From positions 62,001 through 126,000 of the forward strand of contig CAVPWR010000005.1 of NCBI GenBank assembly GCA_963709555.1: 64,000 nt of DNA, in the 5' to 3' direction. The stretch is from Sulfurisoma sp963709555 (GTDB taxonomy: Bacteria; Pseudomonadota; Gammaproteobacteria; Burkholderiales; Rhodocyclaceae). The notes beneath the pieces are model-generated. The model did no database searches. It was given only the letters and a program-made list of their open reading frames with translations, and was not told the DNA's origin. Made by a program: the position numbers and the translations under genes. Below are positions 8,208-17,712 of this stretch, piece by piece. Numbering within the stretch: position 1 is the stretch's first letter; each line of letters begins with the position of its first letter.

Positions 8208-10078
8208 GGCCGCCGGAGAGGCCCTCGCCGAGTTGGAGGGCAAGCAGCATGGCGGCTTGCCCCCTCTGGGGGAGGGCAGCGAAGTCGAAGACTGAGCGTG
8301 GGGCATATGCGGCCAATGCCTCTTCGGTGGCGCGCTGCAGGCGATAGAGGCGGCTGTAGATGCCGCCGTGGGCGATCAGTTCGGCGTGGGGGCCGATTTC
8401 GACGATGCGGCCCTTGTCGAGCACGGCGATGCGGTTGGCGTGCTCGATGGTGGACAGGCGATGGGCGATGACCAGCGTGGTGCGGTTCTCCATCAGCTTG
8501 TCGAGCGCGGCCTGAACCTGGCGCTCCGACTCGGAGTCGAGTGCCGAGGTGGCCTCGTCGAGCACCAGGATGGGCGCGTTCTTGAGCAGGGCGCGGGCGA
8601 TGGCCAGGCGCTGGCGCTGGCCGCCGGAGAGCTTGACGCCGCGCTCGCCGACCAGGGTTTCGTAGCCCTGCGGCATGGCCATGATGAACTCGTGGGCGTG
8701 GGCCGCGCGCGCCGCGGCCTCGACTTCCTCGCGCGTGGCGTCGCCCATGCCGCCGTAGGCGATGTTGGCGGCGACGGTGTCGTTGAACAGCACCACGTCC
8801 TGCGACACCAGCGCGATGTTGCCGCGCAGGCAGGCGAGGGTCAGCGATTCGATCGGCGCGCCGTCGATGAGGATACTGCCGGCGGCGGCATGGTAGAAGC
8901 GCGGCAGCAGGTTGGCCAGCGTGGTCTTGCCGCTGCCCGAGGAGCCGACCAGCGCGACGGTCTCGCCCGGCGCGATGTCGAGCCGGATGTCGGCCACCGC
9001 GGGCCGCTCGGTGCCGGGATAGGTGAAGGTGACGCCGTCGAAGGTGACCGAGCCCTGCGCTCGCGTGCAGACTGGCGCTGCCGCGGTCGTCCTCGGGTTC
9101 CTGGTCGAGCAGGGCGAAAACGCTTTCGGCGGCAGCCAGGCCGCGCTGCAGCGGGGCATTGACGTCGGTGAGGCGCTTCAGAGGCGCCAGCAGCATCAGC
9201 ATGGCGGTGATGAAGGAGACGAAGCCGCCGACGGTGGTTTCGGCGCTCTGGCCCTGCAGCAGCGCGATGTAGATGACGGTGGCCACGGCGATGGCGCTGA
9301 ACAGCTGCACCAGCGGCACGGTGGCCGCGGCGGCGACGGCCTGGCGCATGTTCTGACGGCGAAAACGCTGGTTGGCCTCGCCGAAGCGCGCGGTCTCGTA
9401 GGCCTGGCCGCCGAAGATCTTCACCACCTTGTGGCCGCCGATGGTCTCCTCGAGGATGCGCGTGATGTCGCCGATGGCGTGCTGCGTGCCGCGGCTGGCC
9501 GAGCGCAGGCGCTTGCTGAAGACGCGCACGACGATGGCGATCATCGGCGTGATCGCCAGCGCCACCAGCGTCAGCTTCCAGTTGAGGTAGAGCAGCCAGG
9601 ACATCAGGGCCACGATGGTCAGGGAGTCGCGCACTGCCACCGTCAGCACCGAGGTCGCGGCGCCGGTGACGTTGTTGACGTCGTTGGTGACCTTCGAGAT
9701 CAGCAGGCCGGTGCTCTGGTTGTCGTAGGTGTGCGTCGGCAGTTGCAGCAGGCGCGCGAACATGACGTTGCGCAGGTCGAAGACGATGCGGCCGGTCAGC
9801 CAGGCCATGGTGTAGTCGGTGACGAAGCTGAGGATGCCGCGCAGCAGGAAGATGGCGATCACCGCCAGCGGCGCGAGCCAGATGTCGTCGCGCGGCTTGC
9901 CCGAGAAGCCCTTGTCGAGCAGGGTCTTCATCAGCGCCGGGAACAGCGGCTCGATCGCGGCCAGCAGGGCCATGCCGATGATGCCGACGACGAAGGCCTT
10001 CCAGTACGGCTTGACGTAGCCGAGCAGGCGCACGTACATCTGGAAGCTGCTGAGGGTGTCGCTGGGGAGAGTCATCAA
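8182..10078 (-). CDS. msbA: Lipid A/core flippase MsbA, ABC transporter (frameshifted)
   Basis: This is the half-transporter that flips lipid A-core across the inner membrane using ATP. The membrane domain, about residues 10-320 with six helices, starts MMTLPSDTLSSFQMYVRLLG. The nucleotide-binding domain has Walker A GSSGSGKTT, signature LSGGQRQRLAIARALL, Walker B ILVLDEATSALD and the His switch VIAHRLST. One extra base near 9075 separates the two domains into different frames. After the usual end (IYSRLYRLQ) a tail of about 45 residues runs on to the stop at 8182. It is encoded by a GC-rich hairpin repeat and is probably not functional. It sits within the LPS operon. Confidence 0.88.
8225..8300. 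repeat. GC-rich hairpin repeat forming the msbA C-terminal tail
   Basis: A stem with the core gccccctctgggggagggc lies inside the last codons of msbA and just ahead of the next gene. It resembles the G/C-run hairpins near 32042-32075 and 63020-63055. The translated tail is low in family similarity, which suggests intergenic sequence captured into the reading frame. Confidence 0.45.
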
Positions 10079-10115
10079 AGGCGGGTGCTGCGCCCGGGCT
10101 GGAACGAAGTCGCGA

Positions 10116-11298
10116 TTATAGCGGGGCGCTCTGGGCGGCCCGCCCGAGCAGGCGGCGGTAGAGGTCGAGCAGTGCTGACGCAGTGGCCTCGAGCGTCAGC
10201 GGCTCGGCGGCGGCGCGGGCGGCGGCGCGCTGCGCCGGCGTCGGGCCGGCTTCGAGCAGCGGGGCGATGGCACTGGCGAGCGCCGCGGCGTCGTTCGGCG
10301 CGCAGACGGCGCCGTTCTCGCCCTCCCGCACCAGTTCGGCCGCGCCGCAGGTGGTGGTGGTCACCAGCGGCAGGCCGCAGGCCAGCGCCTCGAGCGCGGC
10401 GTTGGGGAAGGGATCGTAGAGCGTCGGCAGCGCGACGACGTCGGCGGCGCCGTAGAAGGGGCGCACGTCGGTCTGCGGCCCGAAGAAGCGCACGCGACCC
10501 GCCACGCCGAGCCGGGATGCGCGGCGTTCCATAGCCGCCTGCGCCTTGTCGCGGCCGACGACCCACAACTGCGCGTCGGGCAGGCGGGCGAGCGCCTCGA
10601 GCAGCGTCGCCACCCCCTTGCGCTCGAAGCCGGAACCGACGAAGAGGATGACTTTTGCCGTGCCGCTACAGCCGTCCGGGTGGATACCGCTACGCATAAC
10701 TTTTTCGCGCAGCGCCTGCGCGGTGCTCCTCGCGCAGGCCGGGGTGGAAATGCGCGCAATCGACGCCGTTGTAGATCAGCTGCAGCTTGTCCCCGGGCAC
10801 GCCGAAGCGGCGGGCGATGTCGTCCCTCACCATGCGCGAGTTGCAGATCACCGCTTGCAGGTCCGGGTGGCGGAACATCGCCGCCTCGGCCGCCAGCGTG
10901 TAGCGGTGCCACGACGACAGCGCCGTGGCGAGCCGTGCGACGCCGCCGCGCGCCGCGTCGCGCAGTTCGAGCCAGGTCGCATGGACGCCGTCGCCGGCGC
11001 GGTAGATGTGGCAGCCGGGAATGCGCTCGTGCGACTGCACCAGGTCGAAGCGTTGCGTGGCGACGATGTCCTGGATCGCCCGGGCGAAGCCGGCGTCGCG
11101 CGCCTTGCGCCCGCCGAGCTTCGACCAGGAGGGATTGCAGATCTCCACCGGGAAGCCGCCCTGTTCACCGCCGTTCCACTCGCGGCAGAGCAGCGTGACC
11201 TCGGTGCCCTGCGCCGCGAGCGCGCCGAGCGCGCGGTCGATGAATCTCTCCGCTCCGCCGAACGGAGTGTATTTCTGGCGTACGACGGCGAGCTTCAC
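10116..11298 (-). CDS. Glycosyltransferase family 4, RfaG-like (frameshifted)
   Basis: The first part, MKLAVVRQKYTPFGGAERF, and the segment VICNSRMVRDDIARRFGVP with LIYNGVD match LPS glucosyltransferase I-type GT4 enzymes. One extra base near 10710 moves the second half to another frame. That half carries VILFVGSGFERKGVATLLEAL and the donor-site motif LPTLYDPFPNAALEALACGLP. Repaired, the protein is about 390 residues. It overlaps the upstream heptosyltransferase gene by 4 bp. It probably adds a hexose to the inner core. The exact sugar is not readable. Confidence 0.8.
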
Positions 11299-12368
11299 GC
11301 GGTCAGCAGCTCCTCACACGCGGCGAGCACTTGCTCCACCGGCAGCGTCGTCAGGCACTCGCTGACCTTGCCGCCGCCGCAGCCGTCGAGGCCGCAGGGC
11401 CGGCAGGAAAAGTCGGCGGCTACGACACGGTGAGCCACGTTCCACGGCCCCCATTCCTTGTCGCCCGACGGCCCGAACAGCGCCACCGTCGGCGTGCCCA
11501 TGGCAGCGGCGATGTGCATCGGCGCCGAATCGACGCCGACGAACAGCCGCGCCTGCGCGGTCAGCGCGGCGAGTTCCCGCAGCGAGAGCTGGCCGGAAAG
11601 ATCGAGCGGAGCCATCTTGCTCGCAGCGAGTACCGCGGCGATCAGCGCCTGCTCCTTCTCGTCCGGCGCGGCGGTGAGCACGATGCGCCAGCCCTGCGCG
11701 GTCAGCGCGTCGGCGAGCGCCGCGACCTTCTCCGCCGGCCAGCACTTGAACAGCCAGCGCGAGGCCGGGTGCAGGTGGATGTAGCGGCCGGGCTCCAGAT
11801 TGTGTTCGCGCAGCAGCGTGCCGACACGCACCTCGGCGGCCGCGCCCGGCACCATCACCACGCGCTTGTCGGCGGGTTCGGGCTGGATGCCGATGCGGCG
11901 CAGGGCGTCGAGATTCGACTCGACGGTGTGGCGCAGCGGATGGTTGGAGCGCGGATAGAAGTGGCTGAAGCTGGCGCGCCAGAAATCGCCCTTCTGCTTC
12001 GGCGCCACCGACCAGCGCGGGGTGAGCAGGCGCGTCAGCCAGGCGCCGCGTTTGTGCTCGGTGAGATGCACGACGAGGTCGTAGTCGCGCGCGCGCAGTT
12101 GCGACAGCAGCCCCAGCTCGGCGCGCGCCTGCGTCACGAGGCCCTGCCTCTTCCAGTTGCGGTCGATCAGGTGCAGCCGCGTTATGGCCGGGTGGTCGGC
12201 CAGCATCGGGGCGGTATCGGCATAGACCAGCGCATCGACCTCGCAGCCCGGCACGGCGCGCTTGAGCGTGGCCAGCACGGGCGCGGTCAGCAGCACGTCG
12301 CCGTGGTGGCGCAGCTTGATCACCAGCGCGCGGCGGACCTGTTCGAGGGGGACGGCGTCTTCAACCAT
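11295..12368 (-). CDS. LPS heptosyltransferase III-like protein (GT9)
   Basis: This intact 357-residue GT9 enzyme begins VRRALVIKLRHHGDVLLTAPV, the signature of the RfaQ branch. HLHPASRWLFKCWPAEKVAALADAL sits mid-protein, and the nucleotide-sugar motif FVGVDSAPMHIAAAMGTPTVALFGPSG is near residue 285. A C-terminal cysteine cluster (CRPCGLDGCGGGKVSEC) is common in this subgroup. RfaQ/WaaQ adds the branching heptose of the inner core. This is the first gene of the leftward LPS operon, starting at 12368. A stretch at 11408-11432 matches the dispersed short repeat described elsewhere in the window. Confidence 0.85.
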   Translation of the reverse strand: MVEDAVPLEQVRRALVIKLRHHGDVLLTAPVLATLKRAVPGCEVDALVYADTAPMLADHPAITRLHLIDRNWKRQGLVTQARAELGLLSQLRARDYDLVVHLTEHKRGAWLTRLLTPRWSVAPKQKGDFWRASFSHFYPRSNHPLRHTVESNLDALRRIGIQPEPADKRVVMVPGAAAEVRVGTLLREHNLEPGRYIHLHPASRWLFKCWPAEKVAALADALTAQGWRIVLTAAPDEKEQALIAAVLAASKMAPLDLSGQLSLRELAALTAQARLFVGVDSAPMHIAAAMGTPTVALFGPSGDKEWGPWNVAHRVVAADFSCRPCGLDGCGGGKVSECLTTLPVEQVLAACEELLTA

Positions 12369-12424
12369 GGCGCCTATTTTGCCACCCTCTGGGTGTCCAA
12401 CGATTCAGGGCTGCGCAAATGAAT

Positions 12425-12979
12425 TCACCTGCTGCCGCAGGTGCGTTGTGCCCGATTGTGCCATGCCAGCCGACCATCTTCGATCAGCGTGGCGGTGCCG
12501 TATTCGAAATGCATCGAAAACCACTCGTCGGCCGCGACCCCGGCCAACTCGGCGGCGCAGAGCTTCATCACCCCGGCATGGGCGACCAGTACTGCATCCT
12601 CTGCCAGTTCGTCGAGGAAGTTGCGCACCCGCGCCCGCAGGTCCGCCACCGCCTCGCCGCCCGGCGGCCGGAAGTGCAGCGGGTCGGCGGCCCAGGCGTC
12701 GAGCGCGGCGCGGTCGATGTCATCCCAAGGCTGCATTTCCCAGGCGCCGAAATCCAGCTCGAGCAGCCGTTCGTCGAAGCGGGGCGCCGGGTGCAGCAGT
12801 TCGGCCGAGCGGCGGCAGCGCTCGAGCGGGCTCGAAAACAGCGGGGCGTCCGCGGGCAGCAGCGGCCGCAGCGCTTCGGCACAGGCGAGCGGGTCGTCTG
12901 CCAGCGCCAGGTCGCTGCGGCCGTAGCAGGTGCCGGCGGCGACGTCGGGCGCGGGGTGGCGGATCAGGAAAAGCCGCAT
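12425..12979 (-). CDS. cobC: Alpha-ribazole phosphatase (histidine phosphatase family)
   Basis: The protein is about 184 residues from the ATG of MRLFLIRHPAPDVAAGTCYGRSD, where RHP is the catalytic phosphohistidine motif. FSSPLERCRRSAELL and LLELDFGAWE are typical of CobC, and VLVAHAGV holds the second active-site His. It would remove phosphate from alpha-ribazole-5'-phosphate or adenosylcobalamin-5'-phosphate at the end of nucleotide loop assembly. The frame is open for 40 codons further upstream, but that part is not family-like. It follows cobS and lies next to cobT, which fits the assignment. Confidence 0.85.
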   Translation of the reverse strand: MRLFLIRHPAPDVAAGTCYGRSDLALADDPLACAEALRPLLPADAPLFSSPLERCRRSAELLHPAPRFDERLLELDFGAWEMQPWDDIDRAALDAWAADPLHFRPPGGEAVADLRARVRNFLDELAEDAVLVAHAGVMKLCAAELAGVAADEWFSMHFEYGTATLIEDGRLAWHNRAQRTCGSR

Positions 12980-13093
12980 GCCGGTTTTTCCGATCGCGCC
13001 GCGAGCGGCTGCGACGAAGGGGATGGCATGTTCGTTGTCGGTCTGCGCGTGCCAGGGGTTGGGGCGCGCCGAGGGCGGCGGGTGGCCGACGCT

Positions 13094-13141
13094 GCTCATG
13101 TCATCCGGCGGCGGCCGAGGCCGTCGCCGGGTGACATGAGC
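13094..13141. repeat. 48-bp near-perfect palindrome upstream of cobC
   Basis: The arms gctcatgtcatccggcg and cgccgggtgacatgagc pair with one mismatch around a GC-rich centre that is itself nearly palindromic. It lies between cobS (ending 13203) and cobC (starting 12979). It could be a processing or attenuation hairpin or a REP-type element. There is no T-run, so a simple intrinsic terminator is unlikely. Confidence 0.6.
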
Positions 13142-13202
13142 GGAGCGAGAATACCCCGCCGGCCCGATCGCGCACCAGCATCAATCTGGAGGGAGTTTCA
13201 TC

Positions 13203-14000
13203 CTAGAGCGCGGCGGCCATGCCGAGATAGAACGCCAGCTCCGCGAGCTGCTGCGTCGCACCGAGGCAGTCGCCCGTGTAGCCGCCGATGCGCCGGGTGA
13301 AGTAGCGCGCCGCCAGCAGCGTGACGGCGGCGACCAGCGACAGGGCGAGGCGACGCTTGAGTCGGCGGGCAGCAGCAGGCAGGGGGCAAGGCCAAAGAAG
13401 CCGGCGACCGCGAGTTCGCCCCTGCCCATGCGTGTGGCCAGTGGCTTCGATTTCGATGAATCATCATCGCGGGCGTAATCGAGGGCGTAGATCAGCGTCG
13501 TCGAGGCGAAGCGCGAGGCGGCGTGGCCGGCGATCAGGGCCGCCAAAAAACTCGGCGCTGGCGACACGCCCCGAAGGAAGTCCCCTTGGGGGACGGCTGG
13601 CAGGCCGACCAGCGCCTCGAACTTCGCCAGCAGAGCGAGGCCGATGCCGATGGCGCCATAGCTGCCGATGCGCGAGTCCTTCATGATCGTCAGCACCTGC
13701 TCCTTCGTCCAGCCGCCGCCGAAGCCGTCGATGCTGTCGGCCAGTCCGTCCTCGTGGAAGGCGCCGGTCGCGAGCAAGGTCGCCGCCATGCCGAGCAGGA
13801 CGGCGAGCGGCGCCGGCCACAGCCGCAGCGCGGCCAGCGTGACGGCCGCGCCGATGGCGCCGACGATGATGCCGACCAGCGGGAAGTAGCGCGCGGCGTG
13901 GTTCAGCTGCTCGCATCGAATGGCCGACCCAGCGCGGCACCGGCAGCCGCGTGAAGAAGCGCAGCGCGGCGAAGAAGTATTCCAGTTCCCTTTGGATCAC
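13203..14000 (-). CDS. cobS: Adenosylcobinamide-GDP ribazoletransferase CobS (frameshifted)
   Basis: This membrane enzyme joins adenosylcobinamide-GDP and alpha-ribazole. I read it from a GTG at 14000 overlapping the cobT stop: FFAALRFFTRLPVPRWVGHS, then ARYFPLVGIIVG, then GAFHEDGLADSIDGFGGGWTKEQVLTIMKDSRIGSYG, the last being the conserved catalytic region. Frame breaks lie near 13915 and 13360. The end reads GGYTGDCLGATQQLAEL, also conserved. A segment of about 18 residues between LAKFEALVGL and AALIAGHAASRF is not typical of the family. It is encoded by a REP-like repeat (13544-13597) translated in frame. The gene is coupled to cobT. Confidence 0.85.
13544..13597. repeat. REP-like dispersed repeat inside cobS
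   Basis: The element has two modules: an A-run followed by ctcggcgctggcgacacg, then ccgaaggaagtccccttggg with a small hairpin (gtccccttgggggac). Both modules recur at 41981-42045 in an intergenic region, in the opposite module order. Here the element is read through in the cobS frame. Confidence 0.6.
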
Positions 14001-15076
14001 GTTTTGTCGGAAACGCCAGCGGATTCGAAGCTGGCCATCTCGTTGATGAAGGCGCAGGCGGCGCCGAGGAGCGGGAAGGCCAGTGCCGCGCCGGTGCCCT
14101 CGCCCAGGCGCAGGCCGAGGTCGAGCAGCGGTTGTGCGCCGAGATGGTCGAGTTGCACCGCGTGCCCCGGCTCGCCCGAGCGGTGGGCGAAGACGCAGTA
14201 GTCGAGGATCGCCGGCGCCAGCCGGTTGGCTACGAGCAGCGCGGCGGTGACGATGAAGCCGTCGATCACCAGCGTCATGCGCTTCTCGGCGGCCTTGAGC
14301 ATGGCACCGGCGAGCATGGCGATCTCGAAGCCGCCGTAGCGGGCGAGGATGGCGAGGACGAGTTCGTCGTCCGTGGCCGTCGGGGACAGGTCCGACTGTT
14401 CGGGGCGGCTGAGTGCCTCTTCCAGCAGCGCCAGCTTGCGCGCCAGTCCGGCGTCGTCGAGCCCGGTGCCGCGGCCGACCACGTCGACCAGCGCTGCGCC
14501 GGTCAGGCAATGGGTGATGAGCGAGGCCGACGCCGTATTGCCGATGCCCATCTCGCCGAAGCCGATGGCATTGCAGCCGCGCGCCGCGAGTTCGCCGGCC
14601 ACCCGGGCGCCGTTGGCCATGGCCTGCGCGCATTGCCCGGCGCTCATCGCCGGGCCGTCGAGGTAATTTGCCGTCCCGCCAGACGCGGAGACTTTGGCAT
14701 CGATCAGAGTTTCCGCGACGGGTCGACCGACGTAAAAGTCATGCGCCACGCCGGCATCGGCCACCACCAATTCGACGCCCGCCTGCCGCGCCAGCGCATT
14801 GATGGCTGCACCCCCGGCGAGGAAGTTCTCCACCATCTGCCAGGTCACGTCCTGCGGGTAAGCCGAGACGCCGGCCTTCGCCGCGCCGTGGTCGCCGGCG
14901 CAGACGAGGATGTGCGGCGCCACGATGCGCGGCGAATCCGAGCCCTGGATCAGGCCGAGCTGCAGGGCGAGTTCCTCGAGCCGGCCGAGGCTGCCCGGCG
15001 GCTTGGTCTTGCGGTCGATCTTGCGGCGCAGATCGGCCTCGATGGCGCGGTCGAGCGGCTGGATGTGTAGGTTCAT
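13997..15076 (-). CDS. cobT: Nicotinate-nucleotide:dimethylbenzimidazole phosphoribosyltransferase
   Basis: CobT makes alpha-ribazole-5'-phosphate from the lower-ligand base and nicotinate mononucleotide. The protein has 359 residues, the normal family length. The start MNLHIQPLDRAIEADLRRKID is followed by KTKPPGSLGRLEELALQLG, the substrate region VCAGDHGAAKAGVSAYPQDVT, and the catalytic-side motif FGEMGIGNTASASLI. It is intact. The gene diverges from btuC with only 42 bp between them and is coupled to cobS by a shared stop/start. Together with cobS, cobU and cobC this gives nucleotide loop assembly for salvaged cobinamide. Confidence 0.93.
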   Translation of the reverse strand: MNLHIQPLDRAIEADLRRKIDRKTKPPGSLGRLEELALQLGLIQGSDSPRIVAPHILVCAGDHGAAKAGVSAYPQDVTWQMVENFLAGGAAINALARQAGVELVVADAGVAHDFYVGRPVAETLIDAKVSASGGTANYLDGPAMSAGQCAQAMANGARVAGELAARGCNAIGFGEMGIGNTASASLITHCLTGAALVDVVGRGTGLDDAGLARKLALLEEALSRPEQSDLSPTATDDELVLAILARYGGFEIAMLAGAMLKAAEKRMTLVIDGFIVTAALLVANRLAPAILDYCVFAHRSGEPGHAVQLDHLGAQPLLDLGLRLGEGTGAALAFPLLGAACAFINEMASFESAGVSDKT

Positions 15077-15118
15077 GCTTCCCTCGTAGAATCGCGACTT
15101 TACCCCGAGCGACGTTCC

Positions 15119-16090
15119 ATGCGCCCCGCATTGCTGCTGCCCCTGCTGTTTTTTGCCGCGCTTGCCTGCTTTCTGCTGGCCCTGGCCGCGGGTTCGCAGG
15201 GCATCGACGCGGCGGCGGCATGGCAGGCGCTGCGGGTCGACGGCGCTGGCCTCGAGCGCGAGGTGATCCTCGGCCTGCGCCTGCCCCGCGCGCTGGCGGC
15301 CTTCGGCGTAGGCGCCTTGCTGGCGCTGGCCGGCACGCTGCTGCAGGCGCTGCTGCGCAACCCCCTGGCCGATCCCTTCGTGCTCGGCATTTCCGGCGGC
15401 GCCGGGGCGATGGCGTTGCTGGCGATGCTCGCCGGCCTCTCCGGCGTGCTGCTCGCCGCAGCCGGGCTCGCCGGTGCGCTGCTGTCGCTGGCGGTGCTGC
15501 TGGCACTGGCCTGGCGCGGCGGCCTGCTGCCGCACCGGCTGCTGCTGGCGGGCGTCATCCTTTCCTCGGCCTGGGGCGCGCTGGTGACGCTGATCCTCGC
15601 CCTGGCGCCCGACGCGCCGCTGCGCGGCATGGTGTTCTGGCTGATGGGCGACCTCTCCGGCGTCGATCCGGCCAACGCCGTGCTGCCGCCGCTGGGGGCC
15701 GCGCTGGCGCTGTTGCTGGCCTGGCCGCTGGCGCGCGGCTTCGACGCGCTGGGCCAGGGCGATACGGCGGCGCGTTCGCTCGGCGTGGCGGTCGGGCGCC
15801 TGCGCGCCGCCGCGCTGCTGCTGGCGGCGGCGATGACGACGCTGGCAGTGCTGGCGGCGGGCAGCATCGGCTTCGTCGGCCTGGTGACGCCGCATGTGCT
15901 GCGGCTGGCCGGGCTGCGCCGCCATCGCGTGCTGCTGCCGGGCAGCGTCCTGGCCGGCGGCACGCTGCTGCTGCTGGCCGACCTCGCCGCACGCACGCTG
16001 GTGGCGCCGCAGCAGTTGCCCGTCGGCGCGGTCACGGCGGCCATCGGCGCGCCGATATTCCTCTGGCTGCTGGCGCGGGAGCGGCGATGA
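15119..16090 (+). CDS. btuC: Vitamin B12 ABC transporter permease BtuC (FecCD family)
   Basis: This 323-residue inner-membrane permease has about ten hydrophobic helices. Family features are LPRALAAFGVGALLALAGTLLQALLRNPLADPFVLGISGGAGAMA near residues 55-100 and GSIGFVGLVTPHVLRLAG near residue 250, the FecCD coupling region. BtuC normally forms a dimer working with BtuD and the binding protein BtuF, both encoded next door. It overlaps btuD by 4 bp. The B12 assignment rests on context (btuB, btuF and cob genes), because iron-siderophore permeases look alike. Confidence 0.85.
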   Translation: MRPALLLPLLFFAALACFLLALAAGSQGIDAAAAWQALRVDGAGLEREVILGLRLPRALAAFGVGALLALAGTLLQALLRNPLADPFVLGISGGAGAMALLAMLAGLSGVLLAAAGLAGALLSLAVLLALAWRGGLLPHRLLLAGVILSSAWGALVTLILALAPDAPLRGMVFWLMGDLSGVDPANAVLPPLGAALALLLAWPLARGFDALGQGDTAARSLGVAVGRLRAAALLLAAAMTTLAVLAAGSIGFVGLVTPHVLRLAGLRRHRVLLPGSVLAGGTLLLLADLAARTLVAPQQLPVGAVTAAIGAPIFLWLLARERR

Positions 16091-16842
16091 CGCTGGCCAC
16101 GCGCAAGCTCTCGGTCAGTATCGCCGGCCGCCAGGTCTGCCGCGACCTCGATCTCGTCATCGAGGCCGGCAGCCGCTGGGCCATCCTCGGCGTCAATGGC
16201 GTCGGCAAGACCACGCTGCTGACCACGCTGGCCGGGCTGCGGGCGCCGCAGGGCGGCGACATCCTGCTCGACGGCGCGCCGCTCGCCGCCGTGGCCGCGC
16301 GCGAACGGGCGTGCCGCCTCGGCCTGATGGCGCAGGAGGATCGCGACGATCCCGAGGCGACGGTGCGCGAGGTCGCGCTGCTCGGACGGCTGCCGCACCT
16401 CGCCTGGTGGCAGGCCGAGACGGGGCGCGACGAGGCACTGGCGCGCTATGCCATCGACGCCGTGGGGCTCGCCGGCCTGGAGGAGCGCCGCGCCGCCACG
16501 CTGTCCGGCGGCGAACGCCGCCGCCTGGCGCTGGCGGCGCTGCTGGCGCAGGAGGTGCCGCTGCTGCTGCTCGACGAGCCGACCTCGCACCTTGACATGC
16601 ACCAGCAGATCGCCCTGCTCGACCTGCTGGTCGGCTGGAGCGAGCGCACGCTGGTGATGACACTGCACGAAGTCAACCTCGCGGCGCGCTACTGCACCCA
16701 TGTGCTGCTGCTGTTCGGCGACGGCCAGTGCTGCGCCGGCCCGGTGGCGGAAATGCTCTCGGCCGACGTGCTGACGCGGCTCTATCGTCACCCGGTCAGT
16801 GCCGTCGAGACGCCCCACGGCATCCACTACTTCCCGGTTTGA
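16087..16842 (+). CDS. btuD: Vitamin B12 ABC transporter ATP-binding protein BtuD
   Basis: This 251-residue ATPase has Walker A GVNGVGKTT near residue 36, signature LSGGERRRLALAALL, Walker B LLLLDEPTSHLD and switch His in TLHEVNLAARYC. It energises uptake through BtuC. The ATG at 16087 overlaps the btuC stop. It is convergent with btuF, whose stop lies 16 bp inside the end of this gene (16827-16842), so the two 3' ends overlap on opposite strands. The sequence is intact. Confidence 0.87.
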   Translation: MTLATRKLSVSIAGRQVCRDLDLVIEAGSRWAILGVNGVGKTTLLTTLAGLRAPQGGDILLDGAPLAAVAARERACRLGLMAQEDRDDPEATVREVALLGRLPHLAWWQAETGRDEALARYAIDAVGLAGLEERRAATLSGGERRRLALAALLAQEVPLLLLDEPTSHLDMHQQIALLDLLVGWSERTLVMTLHEVNLAARYCTHVLLLFGDGQCCAGPVAEMLSADVLTRLYRHPVSAVETPHGIHYFPV

Positions 16843-17712
16843 CTGTCGCGCCCTCGCGCCGTTGCGAGGGCTTTGCACAGCCGCTCGGCACCGTCGAGCA
16901 GGCGCGGCGTATGCCGCTGCAGCAGGTCGGGTGGCACGAAGAACAGGTTGCCGCGCTTCACCGCGGTCAGCCGCGGCCAGCGCTGCCAGTGGTCGAGCCA
17001 CTCCGGCCGTTGCTCGCCCATGCCGCTGGCGACGATGACCTCGGGGTCGGCGCGCAGCACCGCTTCCAGTTCCACCGCCTCGGCCGGCTGCTTCAACTGC
17101 GCGAAGACGTTGTGCCCGCCGCACAGCGCGATCGCGGCGCTGATGACGTGGTCGCCGCCGACGGTCATCAGCGGCTGGTTCCAGATTTCGTAGAAGACGC
17201 CGACGCTGCGCTGGCCGCCGTACTTCGCGCGCAGGCCGGCCAGTCGGCTTTCGAAGCCGCGCGCGGCATCCTCGGCTGCGGCCGTGCCGGCCAGTCGGCC
17301 GAGGCGGCGCAGCGTGGCGGGGATGTCCTCGAGCTTCTTCGGTTCGCTGACGAAGACGGGTATGCCCAGCCGCGCCAGTTGCGCCACCTGCCCCGGCGGG
17401 TTGCCGCTGCCCCAGGCGATGGCGAGGTCGGGCTTCAGCCGCGCGATGCGTTCAAGGTCGAGCGCCGAGTAGCTGCCGACGCGCGGCAGTTGCTGCGCGG
17501 CCGCGGGAAAGTCGGAATACTCGACGGCCGCGATCACACGCTCGCCGGCGCCGGCGGCGAACAGCAGCTCGGTGATGTGGGGGGAGAGGCTGACGATGCG
17601 CTGCGCCGGTCTGCGCCAGCCGGACGGCCTGGCCGGCATCGTCGCTGACCGTAATCTCGGCGCGGGCGGCGGCGAGCCAGCACAGCAGGAGCAAGCCGAT
17701 CAGGCGCTTCAT
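16827..17712 (-). CDS. btuF: Cobalamin-binding protein BtuF, periplasmic (frameshifted)
   Basis: The N-terminal signal peptide MKRLIGLLLLCWLAAARA starts at 17712, overlapping the cobU stop. One extra base near 17625 separates the first 35 residues from the rest, which reads RIVSLSPHITELLFAAGAGERVIAAVEYSDFPAAA. This is the family opening of B12 and siderophore binding proteins with an ERV-x5-YSDFP-type signature. Later AIAWGSGNPPGQVAQLARLGIPVF is also typical. The product is about 295 residues before processing. It delivers B12 to BtuCD. Confidence 0.85.
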
